Made by a program: the position numbers and the translations under genes
From: Armatimonadota bacterium
Lineage (GTDB): Bacteria; Armatimonadota; Zipacnadia; Zipacnadales; JABUFB01
Assembly (NCBI GenBank): GCA_013314775.1
Contig: JABUFB010000012.1
Location: 1-64,000, forward strand
Direction: 5' to 3'
Length of the DNA: 64,000 bases
The notes under the pieces: generated by a model
Database searches by the model: none
Seen by the model: only the letters and a program-made list of their open reading frames with translations
Told to the model about the DNA's origin: nothing
Shown here: positions 1-8,721 of the stretch, piece by piece
Numbering within the stretch: the first letter of the stretch is position 1
Layout of the letters: the number at the start of each line of letters is the position of its first letter

Positions 1-1
1 G

Positions 2-127
2 GGTGACAATGTTCGGATCACGGGGGAACTGATCGTACCGATCGCGATGGAAGAGGGTCTGCGGTTCGCGATTCGCGAGGGCGGCCACACCGTGGGCGCC
101 GGCGTGGTGACGAAGGTTATTGAGTAG
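2..127 (+). CDS. tuf: Elongation factor Tu, C-terminal fragment
   Basis: The frame enters from the left edge of the window and stops at TAG 125-127, leaving 41 codons. The translation contains [19 protein letters not shown] and ends [17 protein letters not shown], the standard end of EF-Tu domain III, in the beta-barrel that contacts aminoacyl-tRNA. EF-Tu delivers aminoacyl-tRNA to the ribosome. Its position 86 bp before rpsJ matches the usual join of the str operon with the S10 operon, so rpsL, rpsG and fusA probably lie to the left; that is inference. Identity is secure even though most of the gene is outside the window. Confidence 0.95.
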   Translation, partial: GDNVRITGELIVPIAMEEGLRFAIREGGHTVGAGVVTKVIE

Positions 128-213
128 CAGTCCGCGGGCCGGAAAACTCCGGCCTTGCGATGCAGCGCCGCTCCCCGCGAGGAGCACAGGACACCTGAAA
201 CGGAGCTTCAACC

Positions 214-540
214 ATGGCGAAGACTTCGAGCATCCGGATCAAGCTAAAGGCGTTCGATCACGAGATCCTGGACCGTTCGTGCCAGAAAATCGTTGAGACC
301 GCCGAGAGGACTGGCGCCCGCGTGGCGGGTCCGATCCCCCTGCCGACTGAAAAGCGCGTCCACTGCATTGTGCGCCCCACGGCCCTTGGCCGGAGTTCGC
401 GAACCATGGAGCATTTCGAGATGCGGGTGCACAAGCGGTTGGTGGACATTCTCGACTCCACCGCGCGGACGGTCGACGCCCTGATGAAGCTCGACCTGCC
501 CGCAGGCGTTGACGTGTCAATCAAGACCACAGCGGGCTAA
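214..540 (+). CDS. rpsJ: Ribosomal protein S10 (uS10)
   Basis: This 108-residue protein has the S10 signature: [15 protein letters not shown] at the N-terminus, and [17 protein letters not shown] in the extended hairpin loop that reaches into the 30S head. S10 belongs to the small subunit and is also the NusE partner of NusB in antitermination. ATG 214 is preceded by GGAGC-type purines within about 14 bp. It is the first gene of the S10 operon, with tuf directly upstream. Length is normal for the family. Confidence 0.97.
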   Translation: MAKTSSIRIKLKAFDHEILDRSCQKIVETAERTGARVAGPIPLPTEKRVHCIVRPTALGRSSRTMEHFEMRVHKRLVDILDSTARTVDALMKLDLPAGVDVSIKTTAG

Positions 541-606
541 GCCCACGCCCCTCTCGGACACCGGATCAGCCGGCGCTGCCGATGGGCGATACGAGCGGTG
601 ACTGAT

Positions 607-1227
607 ATGGCGAAGACGATTCTCGGTAAGAAAATCGGGATGACGCGCATTTTCGAGCCCAATGGGGTCGAGGTTGCCGTCACCGTTGTTCAGGCCGGGC
701 CCTGCACAGTTGTGCAGCGCAAGACCACGGACGTGGACGGGTACGAGGCCATGCAGCTTGGCTTCGAGGAACGCAAGCGCAGCCGGACTAACGCGCCACT
801 TACCGGTCATTTCCAGAGCCGCAATGTGACCCCGAAGAGGTATGTGCGCGAGTGCAGGCTGAAGGACGGGGAGGGCTACGCCCCCGGCGACCAGGTGAAG
901 GTGGACATTTTCAAGACCGGCGATGTGGTAGACATCGTGGGCACGAGCAAGGGAAAAGGTTTCGCCGGTGGGATGAAGCGCCACGGCTTCAAGGGCGGCC
1001 CCGCAACACACGGTTCCAAGGTGCACCGCGCTCCGCAGTCCAGCGGTGCGACCGACGCGGCCCGCGTTTTCAAAGGTACGCGCAAGCCCGGGCAGATGGG
1101 GAATGCGCGCGTCACCGCCAAGGGCCTGAAGATTCTGGAAGTCGACCCCGAAGCGAACCTGCTGGTCATCAAGGGCTCAGTTCCCGGCAGCAACGGTGGT
1201 CTGCTGATCATCACGGGCCGCGAGTAG
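607..1227 (+). CDS. rplC: Ribosomal protein L3 (uL3)
   Basis: A 206-residue L3 beginning MAKTILGKKIGMTRIF, the conserved first strand. It has the long internal loop region with GTSKGKGFAGGMKRHGFKGG at about residues 115-134 that approaches the peptidyl transferase centre. L3 is an early-assembling 50S protein. ATG 607 is chosen because family members start there; a GTG at 598 in the same frame would add three residues and neither start has a strong ribosome binding site. It lies 66 bp after rpsJ and 21 bp before rplD. Confidence 0.96.
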   Translation: MAKTILGKKIGMTRIFEPNGVEVAVTVVQAGPCTVVQRKTTDVDGYEAMQLGFEERKRSRTNAPLTGHFQSRNVTPKRYVRECRLKDGEGYAPGDQVKVDIFKTGDVVDIVGTSKGKGFAGGMKRHGFKGGPATHGSKVHRAPQSSGATDAARVFKGTRKPGQMGNARVTAKGLKILEVDPEANLLVIKGSVPGSNGGLLIITGRE

Positions 1228-1248
1228 TCACGAAGGGAAGAGTTGGCA

Positions 1249-1893
1249 ATGCCTAACATGGCAGTTTACGACATGGCCGGGGCGAAGACGGCGGACTTGC
1301 AGGTTCCCGATGAGCTTCTCGGCCTGCCGTTCAACCCAGACCTGGTGCGTCAGGCCGTCGTGGCCGTGGACCACGCGCGGAAGAGGCGCTGCGGCAAGTC
1401 TATCCGCAGGGACGAAGTGGATATGACCGGCGCGAAGTGGTATCGGCAGAAGGGCCTGGGCCGCGCTCGCCATGGCGCACGCAGCGCTCCGAATTTCGTG
1501 GGCGGCGGCAAAGCGCACGGCCCCACGGGCGAACAGGGCACCCACAAGATGCCCAAGCGCATGCGCCGGAAGGCAGCGGCGGTCGCACTGTCCGAGAAGG
1601 TGCGGGACGGTAATGTTACCCTTCTTGAGAAGATCGAACTTGAGAACATCAGCACCCGGCAGTTCGTGTCCATCCTGAACGCACTCAAGTTGAGCGGCAA
1701 GGTGCTCATGCTGCTGAGCAGCGCGGAAGCGCGGGATGAGGTGCTGTATAAGAGTTGCCGGAATGTCGCCGATCTCACGGCCCGGGAAGTGCCGCATTTC
1801 AACACCCGAGACATCGTGCTGGCGGACGAGATCGTGATTACCCGGGCTGCGCTGGAGCAGCTGATGAAGGGTGGCGCGGACAGTGCTGAATAG
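1249..1893 (+). CDS. rplD: Ribosomal protein L4 (uL4)
   Basis: A 214-residue L4 with the conserved exit-tunnel loop containing KWYRQKGLGRARHGARSAP and FVGGGKAHGP at about residues 64-90, and the C-terminal Rossmann-like part ending in LADEIVITRAALEQL. ATG 1249 is preferred over TTG 1243 because GAAGGGAAG lies about 9 bp upstream of it. In Escherichia coli L4 is the autogenous repressor of this operon. No comparable leader hairpin was recognised here. The 3' end overlaps the chosen start of rplW. Confidence 0.96.
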   Translation: MPNMAVYDMAGAKTADLQVPDELLGLPFNPDLVRQAVVAVDHARKRRCGKSIRRDEVDMTGAKWYRQKGLGRARHGARSAPNFVGGGKAHGPTGEQGTHKMPKRMRRKAAAVALSEKVRDGNVTLLEKIELENISTRQFVSILNALKLSGKVLMLLSSAEARDEVLYKSCRNVADLTAREVPHFNTRDIVLADEIVITRAALEQLMKGGADSAE

Positions 1894-2197
1894 CCAGGAC
1901 ATGAACCGTTACCGCAGCATCATCCTGCAGCCTATCGTGACCGAGAAGTCCATGGAACAGTCCGAGGAGCTGCACAAGTACCACTTCCGTGTGCACCCCG
2001 ACGCCAACAAGGTGGACATCCGGCACGCGGTTGAGACCCTTTTTGGTGTGCGAGTGACCGACGTAAACACGATGATGGTGCGTGGCAAGAGCCGGCGGCG
2101 GAGCTACCGCTACCGCACCGGGAAGACCGCGCGCTGGAAGAAGGCCATTGTTACGCTTCGGCCCGGCGACCGCATCGAGGTCATCGAGACAGGTTAG
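1883..2197 (+). CDS. rplW: Ribosomal protein L23 (uL23)
   Basis: L23 sits at the polypeptide exit and docks trigger factor and SRP. The conserved core starts at YRSIILQPIVTEKSME and ends with KKAIVTLRPGDRIEV. The start is uncertain. ATG 1901 matches the usual family start but has AGGA only one base away. GTG 1883, chosen here, has AAGG about 12 bp upstream and overlaps the L4 stop, implying translational coupling; GTG 1871 is also open. Length is 104 residues from 1883 or 98 from 1901, both normal. Confidence 0.93.
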   Translation: MLNSQDMNRYRSIILQPIVTEKSMEQSEELHKYHFRVHPDANKVDIRHAVETLFGVRVTDVNTMMVRGKSRRRSYRYRTGKTARWKKAIVTLRPGDRIEVIETG

Positions 2198-2248
2198 CGG
2201 CACGCGTCTTGACCACGGACAGCTTGATGTCCAACAGGAGTGTTCCTG

Positions 2249-3079
2249 ATGCCGATCAAAGAGCATAACCCAACTACCCCGGGAAGGCGTGAATACGCCA
2301 CCGTCGACACTTCGCATCTGGATAAGAAGAAGCCGGAGCGCGCGCTGCTGTCCCCGCGGAAGAAGTCGGCCGGCCGCAACAACCAGGGCCGCGTGACGAC
2401 GCGGTTCCGCGGTGGCGGCCACAAGCAGAAGATTCGCGAGATCGACTTCAAGCGTGACAAGGACGGTATCCCTGCGCGGGTTGCAGCGTTGGAGTACGAT
2501 CCCGGCCGGACCGCGCATATCGCGCTGCTGCATTACGCGGACGGCGAGAAGCGCTATATTCTCGCACCCGAGGGCCTGAAGAAGGGCGACAGCGTGGTTT
2601 CGGGCCCCAATGTCCCGGCGCGTCTGGGCAATGCTCTGCCCATCGCCAGCGTTCCGGTGGGTACGGTTATCCACAACGTCGAGCTAACCCCGCAGCGCGG
2701 CGGACAGTTGGGGCGGAGCGCCGGCACCGAGATCCAGTTGGTGGCCAAGGAAGGCAAGTATGCCCACCTGAAGCTTCCGTCTGGTGAAGTACGGCTGGTG
2801 TCGGTGCAGTGTCGGTGCACCATCGGTCGTGTGGGCAATTCTGAGCACGGCAATATCCAGGATGGTAAGGCCGGTCGGCGCCGTTGGCGTGGACGGCGGC
2901 CTCACGTCCGCGGCGCAGTGATGAACCCGCGCGACCATCCACATGGCGGCGGCGAGGGCAAGGCGCCTATCGGTATGGACAGTCCGCGGAGCCCGTGGGG
3001 TTGGAAGACCCTGGGTCGCAAGACCCGGAACAACCGCAAGCCATCGACCAAGTACATCGTTCGGCGCCGCAAGACCTGA
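2249..3079 (+). CDS. rplB: Ribosomal protein L2 (uL2)
   Basis: A 276-residue L2 of standard length. Key segments are the N-terminal RNA-binding part with [18 protein letters not shown] near residues 45-62 and the C-terminal peptidyl-transferase loop [18 protein letters not shown] near residues 220-238. The latter includes the conserved histidine implicated in 50S activity. ATG 2249 has CAGGAG 8 bp upstream and is preferred over GTG 2240. It lies 51 bp after rplW and 65 bp before rpsS in the usual S10-operon order. Confidence 0.97.
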   Translation: MPIKEHNPTTPGRREYATVDTSHLDKKKPERALLSPRKKSAGRNNQGRVTTRFRGGGHKQKIREIDFKRDKDGIPARVAALEYDPGRTAHIALLHYADGEKRYILAPEGLKKGDSVVSGPNVPARLGNALPIASVPVGTVIHNVELTPQRGGQLGRSAGTEIQLVAKEGKYAHLKLPSGEVRLVSVQCRCTIGRVGNSEHGNIQDGKAGRRRWRGRRPHVRGAVMNPRDHPHGGGEGKAPIGMDSPRSPWGWKTLGRKTRNNRKPSTKYIVRRRKT

Positions 3080-3144
3080 TTGCGGGCGTCTTGAGCCCGG
3101 ACAGCGCTGGGCATTGAGACAGGCAGTATCCTGGAGGATCAGCA

Positions 3145-3429
3145 ATGGCACGCTCAATGAAGAAGGGTCCGTACTGCGACCCCAAGCTTCTGGCGAAGAT
3201 CGAGAAGATGAACGACGCGGGCGAGAAGAGGATCATCCGCACCTGGTCGCGGCGTTCGACGATCTTCCCAGACATGCTTGGACATACTATCGCAGTGCAC
3301 GACGGCCGCAAGCACGTGCCGGTTTACGTGACGGAGAACATGGTGGGTCACAAGCTCGGGGAGTTCGTGCCGACCCGCACGTACCGTGGCATGCGCCCGT
3401 CGCGCTCTGAGCGGACCAGCGGCCGGTAG
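3145..3429 (+). CDS. rpsS: Ribosomal protein S19 (uS19)
   Basis: A 94-residue S19 with the family start [16 protein letters not shown] and the core [17 protein letters not shown] plus the C-terminal [13 protein letters not shown]. It binds 16S rRNA in the 30S head together with S13. ATG 3145 is preceded by CTGGAGG at good spacing. Length is normal. A short inverted repeat, GTCCGG-TTA-CCGGAC at 3454-3468, lies in the gap before rplV; it is too small to call a terminator. Confidence 0.97.
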   Translation: MARSMKKGPYCDPKLLAKIEKMNDAGEKRIIRTWSRRSTIFPDMLGHTIAVHDGRKHVPVYVTENMVGHKLGEFVPTRTYRGMRPSRSERTSGR

Positions 3430-3491
3430 GACAAGAGTCCGGGCTGCTCACCTGTCCGGTTACCGGACCTGGCAAAGGAGTTTACCCAAGG

Positions 3492-3842
3492 ATGGAAGTA
3501 CGAGCGATCTCCAAATGGGTGCGCAAAGGCCCGCGCAAGGTGCGGGGCTACGCGGAACTGATCCGGGGCAAGACGCCGCAGCAGGCTCAGGCCATTCTGG
3601 GCGCTGTGGCCAGCCCGTCGGCCCAGGCGCTGCTGAAGACTCTGAACTCCGCCATCGCCAACGCGGAGAACAACCATGACCTCGACCCGGAGGACATGGT
3701 GGTCAGCAAGGCCTTCGTGGACGGCGGCTTCACGATCCCGCGCATGATTGCCCGGGCCCGTGGACGGGGCGACCGTATCCGCAAGCGGACCTGCCACATC
3801 ACCGTCGTGCTGAGCGATGAACAGGGAAAGGACGAGTCGTAG
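3492..3842 (+). CDS. rplV: Ribosomal protein L22 (uL22)
   Basis: A 116-residue L22 showing ISKWVRKGPRKVRGYAELIRG at the start and the beta-hairpin tip region around RARGRGDRIRKRTCHITVVL that lines the peptide exit tunnel. The globular part contacts 23S rRNA domains. ATG 3492 follows AAGGAG with an 11-base gap and a second AAGG directly before it. The gene keeps the normal S19-L22-S3 order, with 36 bp to rpsC. Confidence 0.97.
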   Translation: MEVRAISKWVRKGPRKVRGYAELIRGKTPQQAQAILGAVASPSAQALLKTLNSAIANAENNHDLDPEDMVVSKAFVDGGFTIPRMIARARGRGDRIRKRTCHITVVLSDEQGKDES

Positions 3843-3878
3843 CTTCGACTCGGTACCCCTCATCGGGGAGTGACCTGA

Positions 3879-4745
3879 ATGGGACAGAAGGTACATCCAT
3901 ACGGCCTGCGGCTGGGCATCATCCGCCAGTCTCGGAGCACCTGGTTCGCGGAGGGCAAGAAGTACCGCGAGCAGCTGATTGGGGACTTGAAGATTCGTCA
4001 GTTCCTTGAGAAGGAGCTGCTGAACGCCAGCGTCTCCAACATCGCCATCGAGCGTGCCGCGGATAACATCTCCGTCACCATCGAGACCGGCAAGCCCGGT
4101 ATCGTCATCGGTCGCGGTGGCCGTGACGTTGAGAAGCTGCGGCAGAAGGTGGAGAAGGTCGCCGGCCGGCGTGTGCGCGTGAACGTCGAGGAGACGAAGG
4201 ACCCCGACACCAATGCAGCGCTGGTGGCCCAGAACATAGCCCGTCAGATCGAACGGCGCGTGTCGTACCGCCGCGCGATGCGCCAGGCAATTGACCGGGC
4301 CATCCGGATGGGCGCGCAGGGGATGCGGTGCACGGTGAGCGGACGCCTGCAGGGCGCCGAGATCGCCCGCACCGAAGCTCTCGGCCCCGAGGGTCGGGTG
4401 CCGCTGCACACACTCCGCGCGGATGTGCACTTCGGCTTCGCGGAGGCCCGGACCGGCTACGGCAACATCGGCGTAAAGGTCTGGATCTACAAGGGCGACA
4501 TTTTGCCCCCGCGCAAGGTCAAACAGTCCGACATGTACGTGCCTGAAGAGACGGCGGAAGCGCCGGTCGAGGATGTAGTGGCCGAGGGCGCGATCGAGGA
4601 TGTGGCACCATCGGTGGAAGCGGCTTTCGAGACGCCCGTCGAGGCCGAAACACCAGCCGCACCGGAGACCGCTGAGGCGCCGACCGAGAGCGTTGCGCCG
4701 GCCGATGAGCCCGCAACCGAACCCGAGCCGGAACAGGGACAGTGA
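3879..4745 (+). CDS. rpsC: Ribosomal protein S3 (uS3) with acidic C-terminal extension
   Basis: S3 lies at the mRNA entry tunnel of the 30S subunit. Residues 1-210 are canonical: [16 protein letters not shown], the KH-domain [18 protein letters not shown] near residues 72-89, and the C-domain ending in [13 protein letters not shown]. Residues from about 213 to 288 form an extra low-complexity tail rich in Glu, Ala, Pro and Val, ending EPEPEQGQ. Typical S3 is 210-235 residues, so the 288 here is long. The tail is very acidic, opposite to the rest of the protein. It is probably disordered; its role is unknown. Confidence 0.96.
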   Translation: MGQKVHPYGLRLGIIRQSRSTWFAEGKKYREQLIGDLKIRQFLEKELLNASVSNIAIERAADNISVTIETGKPGIVIGRGGRDVEKLRQKVEKVAGRRVRVNVEETKDPDTNAALVAQNIARQIERRVSYRRAMRQAIDRAIRMGAQGMRCTVSGRLQGAEIARTEALGPEGRVPLHTLRADVHFGFAEARTGYGNIGVKVWIYKGDILPPRKVKQSDMYVPEETAEAPVEDVVAEGAIEDVAPSVEAAFETPVEAETPAAPETAEAPTESVAPADEPATEPEPEQGQ

Positions 4746-4752
4746 TCCAAAC

Positions 4753-5166
4753 ATGTTGATGCCCAAGCGCACGAAACACAGGAAGCACCACCGTGGCCGC
4801 CGCACGGGGATTGCCCGACGCGGAGCCACGCTGAACCAGGGCGAACACGGCCTCCAGGCGCTGGAACCGGGCTGGATCACCAGCCGGCAGATTGAGGCAG
4901 CGCGTGTGGCCATCACCCGGACCGCTGCTCGCGGCGGTAAGCTTTGGATCCGGATTTTCCCGGACCACGTGGTGACGGAGAAGCCGCCAGAAACCCGCGG
5001 TGGTAAGGGTAAGGGTTCGCCGGCTTACTGGGTCGCCGTGGTGAAACCGGGCCGGATCATGTTCGAGGTCGCAGGCTTGCCGCGTGAACTGGCACGTGAG
5101 GCGCTGCGGAAAGCTGCTCACAAGTTGCCGATCGCTGCGAAGATCGTGTCTCGGGAGGAGGAGTAA
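4753..5166 (+). CDS. rplP: Ribosomal protein L16 (uL16)
   Basis: A 137-residue L16 beginning [16 protein letters not shown], with [19 protein letters not shown] near residues 36-54 and the conserved [17 protein letters not shown] stretch around residue 85. L16 binds near the A-site tRNA elbow on the 50S subunit. ATG 4753 is the family start; the open frame extends upstream inside rpsC but that part is a shadow. It begins 7 bp after the S3 stop and ends 2 bp before rpmC, so the three are probably co-translated. Confidence 0.96.
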   Translation: MLMPKRTKHRKHHRGRRTGIARRGATLNQGEHGLQALEPGWITSRQIEAARVAITRTAARGGKLWIRIFPDHVVTEKPPETRGGKGKGSPAYWVAVVKPGRIMFEVAGLPRELAREALRKAAHKLPIAAKIVSREEE

Positions 5167-5168
5167 CC

Positions 5169-5408
5169 ATGCCTGATGACGCCAAGACCACCACAGACTT
5201 TTTGGGCCAACTGAGGGACTCCACCGACGCCGAGCTTGAACTTCGCAAGGCGCACATCATGGAGAGTCTGTTCAATCTGCGATTCCGGCTGGCTTCCGGA
5301 CAGATCGAGGACCCCAAGCGCGTGAACAAGTACCGCAAGGCAATCGCGCGAATCAACACCATCCTGCGGGCGCGTGCTCTCGGGATTGAGAAAGAGGGGT
5401 CCCGCTAA
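5169..5408 (+). CDS. rpmC: Ribosomal protein L29 (uL29)
   Basis: L29 is a small two-helix protein near the tunnel exit. The 79-residue product contains the family core LRDSTDAELELRKAHIMESL and FNLRFRLASGQIEDPKRV, followed by KYRKAIARINTILR. About ten extra N-terminal residues precede the usual start. GGAGGAG in the L16 end supplies the ribosome binding site for ATG 5169. Normal context between rplP and rpsQ. Confidence 0.95.
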   Translation: MPDDAKTTTDFLGQLRDSTDAELELRKAHIMESLFNLRFRLASGQIEDPKRVNKYRKAIARINTILRARALGIEKEGSR

Positions 5409-5420
5409 GGGGTACCGGCC

Positions 5421-5675
5421 ATGAGTGACAAAGTTATCGCAACCCGCGAAGGCGTCGTCGTCAGTGACAAGATGGACAAGACCGTGGTCGTTGCCGTGGA
5501 GCGCCTGACCCGGCACCCGCTTTATGGCAGGGTTCTGCGCCGGACGCGGAAGTTCAAGGCACACGACGAGCGCAATGAGTGCCATACCGGCGACAGGGTG
5601 CGGATTCAGCACTGCCGGCCGCTGAGCAAGGACAAGTCGTGGCGCGTTATCGAGATTGTGGAGCGCGCGAGGTAA
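5421..5675 (+). CDS. rpsQ: Ribosomal protein S17 (uS17)
   Basis: An 84-residue S17 with the OB-fold signature [20 protein letters not shown] at about residues 9-28, the [17 protein letters not shown] loop, and [18 protein letters not shown]. It is a primary 16S rRNA binder. ATG 5421 is 12 bp after rpmC. In most bacteria rplN follows directly; here a 2.1 kb GTPase gene comes between, 39 bp downstream. Confidence 0.96.
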   Translation: MSDKVIATREGVVVSDKMDKTVVVAVERLTRHPLYGRVLRRTRKFKAHDERNECHTGDRVRIQHCRPLSKDKSWRVIEIVERAR

Positions 5676-5714
5676 GGGGTCCTTACCAAAGCCGCGTCTC
5701 TGGAGGTAAAGCAG

Positions 5715-7802
5715 TTGCCTGCTTTCAACACAGACCAGATCAGAAACCTTGTCCTGGTGGGACACCGCAGTTCGGGCAAGACGAGTCTTGCTGAAGCCGC
5801 GCTGTTCCTGACAGGTGCTGTGGATCGCCTCGGCTCGACGGACGCCGGGACGGCAACCACGGACTTTGTGCCGGAGGAGAAGGAACGGAACCTCTCCATC
5901 TCCCCAGCACTGTGCTACGTTCAGCACGGCGGCGGGAAGACAAATATCATCGATGCACCCGGCTACGCCGAGTTCTACTCGGAAGTCATCCCGTGCATGT
6001 GGGTCGCGGACACCGCGGTGCTGGTGCTTGACGGTGTCGCCGGTGTCGAGGTCATGTCCCGCAAGGTCTTCGGGAACGCGGTCAACAGCAATCTTCCCGT
6101 GATCGCCGTGGTGAACAAGCTCGACAAGGAGCACTCCAGCTTCTCGGCGGTTGTCGACCAGATGAACGAGAGCCTGCCGGGTTGCCGTGCGGTGCCGGTC
6201 CAGCTTCCCGTGGGCGATCAGGCCAGCTTCAGCGGCGTCATTGATCTGGTGTCGATGAAGGCGTACATCGGCGAGGGCAAAGGGGTTCAACCATCGGCAA
6301 TTCCCTCGGAGCTTGCTGCTGATGCGGAGGCCGCTCGCGCCGCATTGATCGAGGAAGTCGCTGGTACCGACGAGGAACTGATGGAGAAGTTCTTCGAGAA
6401 CGATTCCCTTACGGACGAGGAGCTCATTGGTGGTCTGAAAGCAGCCCTGAACTCGGGATCCCTGGTTCCCGTACTGGCGAGTGCGGCCACCAAGTGCATC
6501 GGCGTTGCGGCGTTCCTCGATTTCGCCCGCAACGTGGTCCCTTCTCCGGCGGAGCGTCCGGCCTGGATAGGTAAGAAGCCGAACAGTGACGAGACCGTGG
6601 AGATCACTGCGGATCCATCCGCGCCGATGCGCGCAGTGGTTTGGAAGACCATGCGGGACCCGTTCGTCGGGCGGCTCTCTCTGGTGCGCGTCCTGTCGGG
6701 TACGCTGAGCAGCGACGGGCAGGCTGTTACGGTTCGCACTGGCAGCCGTGACCGCCTGTCGGGCCTCACGCTGATCCGCGGCAACCAGACCCAGGATGTG
6801 GATCGGGTCGCGGCCGGCGACATGGCGTGTATAGCGAAACTGGAGACGACGCTGACCGGCGACACTCTGTGCGATGCGAATGCCCAGGTCATCGTGGAGA
6901 TGCCGAGTCTGCCCGAGGGGATGCACTCGGCTGCAATGTCCGCTGAGTCCCGCGCTGACGAGGACAAGCTCTCCGGCGCCCTGGCCCAGATTGCCGAGGA
7001 AGATATCGGCTTCACCTATGAGCGCATCGCCGAGACTGGCGAGTTGATCGCCCGGGGGTTCGGTCCGCTGCACCTTCAGATCATCAAGGACCAGCTCCTG
7101 CGCAAGTTCAAGGTCAACGTAACCCTTGGCGCTCCCGAAATCCCGTACCGCGAGACGGCGCGCAAGTCTGTTCGGGTGCAAGGTCGCCACAAGAAGCAGA
7201 CCGGTGGCCGCGGCCAGTTCGGCGACGTGTGGCTGCGGCTCGAGCCTCTACCCCGTGGTGGAGGGTTCGAGTTCGTGGACGAGATCAAAGGCGGGACGGT
7301 TCCGACCCAGTTCATCCCGGCTGTCGAGAAAGGCGTCCGGAGCGCTATGGCGGCCGGCCCGTTGGCGCGGTATCCAGTGGTTGACATCCGCGTGATCCTT
7401 GATGACGGCAGCTCACACCCGGTGGACTCATCAGATATGGCCTTCCAGTTGGCGGGCCAGATCGGGTTCCGCAAGGCCATGGAGGAAGCCGGCCCCACGC
7501 TGCTGGAGCCAGTGGTCATGGTCGAGGTCACCTGCCCTGAGAGCATTATGGGCGATGTCATGAGTGACTTCAGCAGCCGGCGCGGCAGGTTGCAGGGCAC
7601 CGAGGCTGCGGGTGGCGCAATGCAGATCGTCCGGGCTCTGGTTCCGTTGTCGGAGATGTCGACATACTCGTCCGACCTGACTTCGATGTCTCAAGGCCGC
7701 GCGAGCTTCAGCATGGAGTTCTCGCATTACGAGGAAGTGCCGAACCAGGTGCAGGAAGAGATCGTCGCGCGGCGCAAGGTCGCCGAGGCAGCCGACGAGT
7801 AG
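5715..7802 (+). CDS. EF-G-like translation GTPase (EF-G2 type) inserted in the spc cluster
   Basis: A 695-residue protein with the full five-domain EF-G layout. GTPase motifs are visible: G1 GHRSSGKT (residues 16-23), G3 DAPGY (80-84) and G4 NKLDK (134-138). Domain IV shows GGRGQFGDVWLRL and HPVDSSDMAFQ; domain V shows SRRGRLQG. Unlike canonical EF-G the switch I motif RGITI reads RNLSI (58-62), and the catalytic histidine after DTPG is Tyr84, both as in the EF-G2/FusA2 paralogue group. The start is TTG 5715, with GGAGG 10 bp upstream. The location between rpsQ and rplN is highly unusual. A canonical fusA is expected beside tuf outside the window. Whether this protein translocates, recycles or only binds ribosomes cannot be told. 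Confidence 0.93.
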   Translation: MPAFNTDQIRNLVLVGHRSSGKTSLAEAALFLTGAVDRLGSTDAGTATTDFVPEEKERNLSISPALCYVQHGGGKTNIIDAPGYAEFYSEVIPCMWVADTAVLVLDGVAGVEVMSRKVFGNAVNSNLPVIAVVNKLDKEHSSFSAVVDQMNESLPGCRAVPVQLPVGDQASFSGVIDLVSMKAYIGEGKGVQPSAIPSELAADAEAARAALIEEVAGTDEELMEKFFENDSLTDEELIGGLKAALNSGSLVPVLASAATKCIGVAAFLDFARNVVPSPAERPAWIGKKPNSDETVEITADPSAPMRAVVWKTMRDPFVGRLSLVRVLSGTLSSDGQAVTVRTGSRDRLSGLTLIRGNQTQDVDRVAAGDMACIAKLETTLTGDTLCDANAQVIVEMPSLPEGMHSAAMSAESRADEDKLSGALAQIAEEDIGFTYERIAETGELIARGFGPLHLQIIKDQLLRKFKVNVTLGAPEIPYRETARKSVRVQGRHKKQTGGRGQFGDVWLRLEPLPRGGGFEFVDEIKGGTVPTQFIPAVEKGVRSAMAAGPLARYPVVDIRVILDDGSSHPVDSSDMAFQLAGQIGFRKAMEEAGPTLLEPVVMVEVTCPESIMGDVMSDFSSRRGRLQGTEAAGGAMQIVRALVPLSEMSTYSSDLTSMSQGRASFSMEFSHYEEVPNQVQEEIVARRKVAEAADE

Positions 7803-7878
7803 ACGGGCTGGTGCGGTTGGCGTTTCCGCCGGCCTGACAAGTAGCGGTTCGATATATTCGTCCACGAGGACTATAGCG

Positions 7879-8247
7879 ATGATCCAGCACATGACTCGAC
7901 TAAAAGTGGCGGACAACTCTGGCGTCCAGGAAGTGGGCTGCATCCGGGTGATGGGACGCGGACAGAACGTCTACGGTTCTCTCGGAGACCAGATCGTCTG
8001 TTCGGCCAAGCAGGTGACGCCGCAGAGCCCGATTGCCAAGGGCAGCGTCCTGAAGGGCGTTATCGTCCGGTGCAAGCAGCCTGTAAAACGGGCGGACGGC
8101 ACCGAGATCAGGTTCGACGACAACGCTGTCGTCATCGTGGACGACAATGGGAACCCGCGGTGCACCCGTGTCTTCGGTCCTGTGGCCCGCGAGCTGCGTG
8201 ACCGCAAGTTCATGCGGATCGTCTCGCTGGCCGAGGAAGTCGTCTGA
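7879..8247 (+). CDS. rplN: Ribosomal protein L14 (uL14)
   Basis: A 122-residue L14 starting MIQHMTRLKVADNSG, with CIRVMGRGQNVYGSLGD and the conserved FDDNAVVIVDDNGNPRCTR near residues 80-98. It forms intersubunit bridges with 16S rRNA. The 76-bp gap after the EF-G-like gene includes TATATT at 7852-7857, a possible internal -10 box without a well-spaced -35, so promoter activity there is only a guess. Length and sequence are normal. Confidence 0.97.
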   Translation: MIQHMTRLKVADNSGVQEVGCIRVMGRGQNVYGSLGDQIVCSAKQVTPQSPIAKGSVLKGVIVRCKQPVKRADGTEIRFDDNAVVIVDDNGNPRCTRVFGPVARELRDRKFMRIVSLAEEVV

Positions 8248-8298
8248 CCGCGCGCACTACTCTTGACTGGCCCGCCGGCACACAGGGAGAAGAGCAGG

Positions 8299-8643
8299 AT
8301 GCAGAAGAACAAGCTAAACATCAAGAAGGGCGATGAAGTGCTGGTGATCGCGGGTAAGGACCGCTCGACCCGGCACCACCCCAGGCGGGGGCGTGTCATC
8401 AGCGTCATGCCCGACAAAGAGCGCATCTTTGTTGACGGGGTCAACATCATCAAGCGCGCGGTGCGTGCTTCGCAGAAGGTTCGGCAGGGCGGCATTGTGG
8501 AGTCCCCTGGCCCGATCCATGTGTCCAACGTGATGCTGATCTGCCCGTCGTGCGACGCGCCGACCCGGATTGCCAACAAGCGCAATGACAAGGGCCAGCC
8601 CGTTCGCTACTGCAAACGCTGCAAGGCCGCAATCGACGAGTAA
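8299..8643 (+). CDS. rplX: Ribosomal protein L24 (uL24)
   Basis: L24 starts 50S assembly. The 114-residue product has the KOW motif region IKKGDEVLVIAGKDRS and the zinc-like CPSCDAPTRI ... CKRC stretch near the C-terminus. After GKD the usual short GKxGKV turn is replaced by RSTRHHPRRGRV, a few residues longer and more basic. ATG 8299, preceded by GGGAGAAGAGCAGG, is chosen over the in-frame ATG 8263. Order L14-L24-L5 is normal. Confidence 0.95.
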   Translation: MQKNKLNIKKGDEVLVIAGKDRSTRHHPRRGRVISVMPDKERIFVDGVNIIKRAVRASQKVRQGGIVESPGPIHVSNVMLICPSCDAPTRIANKRNDKGQPVRYCKRCKAAIDE

Positions 8644-8721
8644 GCACTGTCGAACCCAGCCGCTCGCGCGGCGCAAGAACGTCGCGGACGACGGCGGCAA
8701 GTGAAAGCGCAGGGGAACATG

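Noticed and set aside
5118-7190. A 690-codon minus-strand frame opposite the EF-G-like gene
   Set aside because: Mirror frame of a high-GC coding gene; the translation shows no motif and lacks a proper start context.
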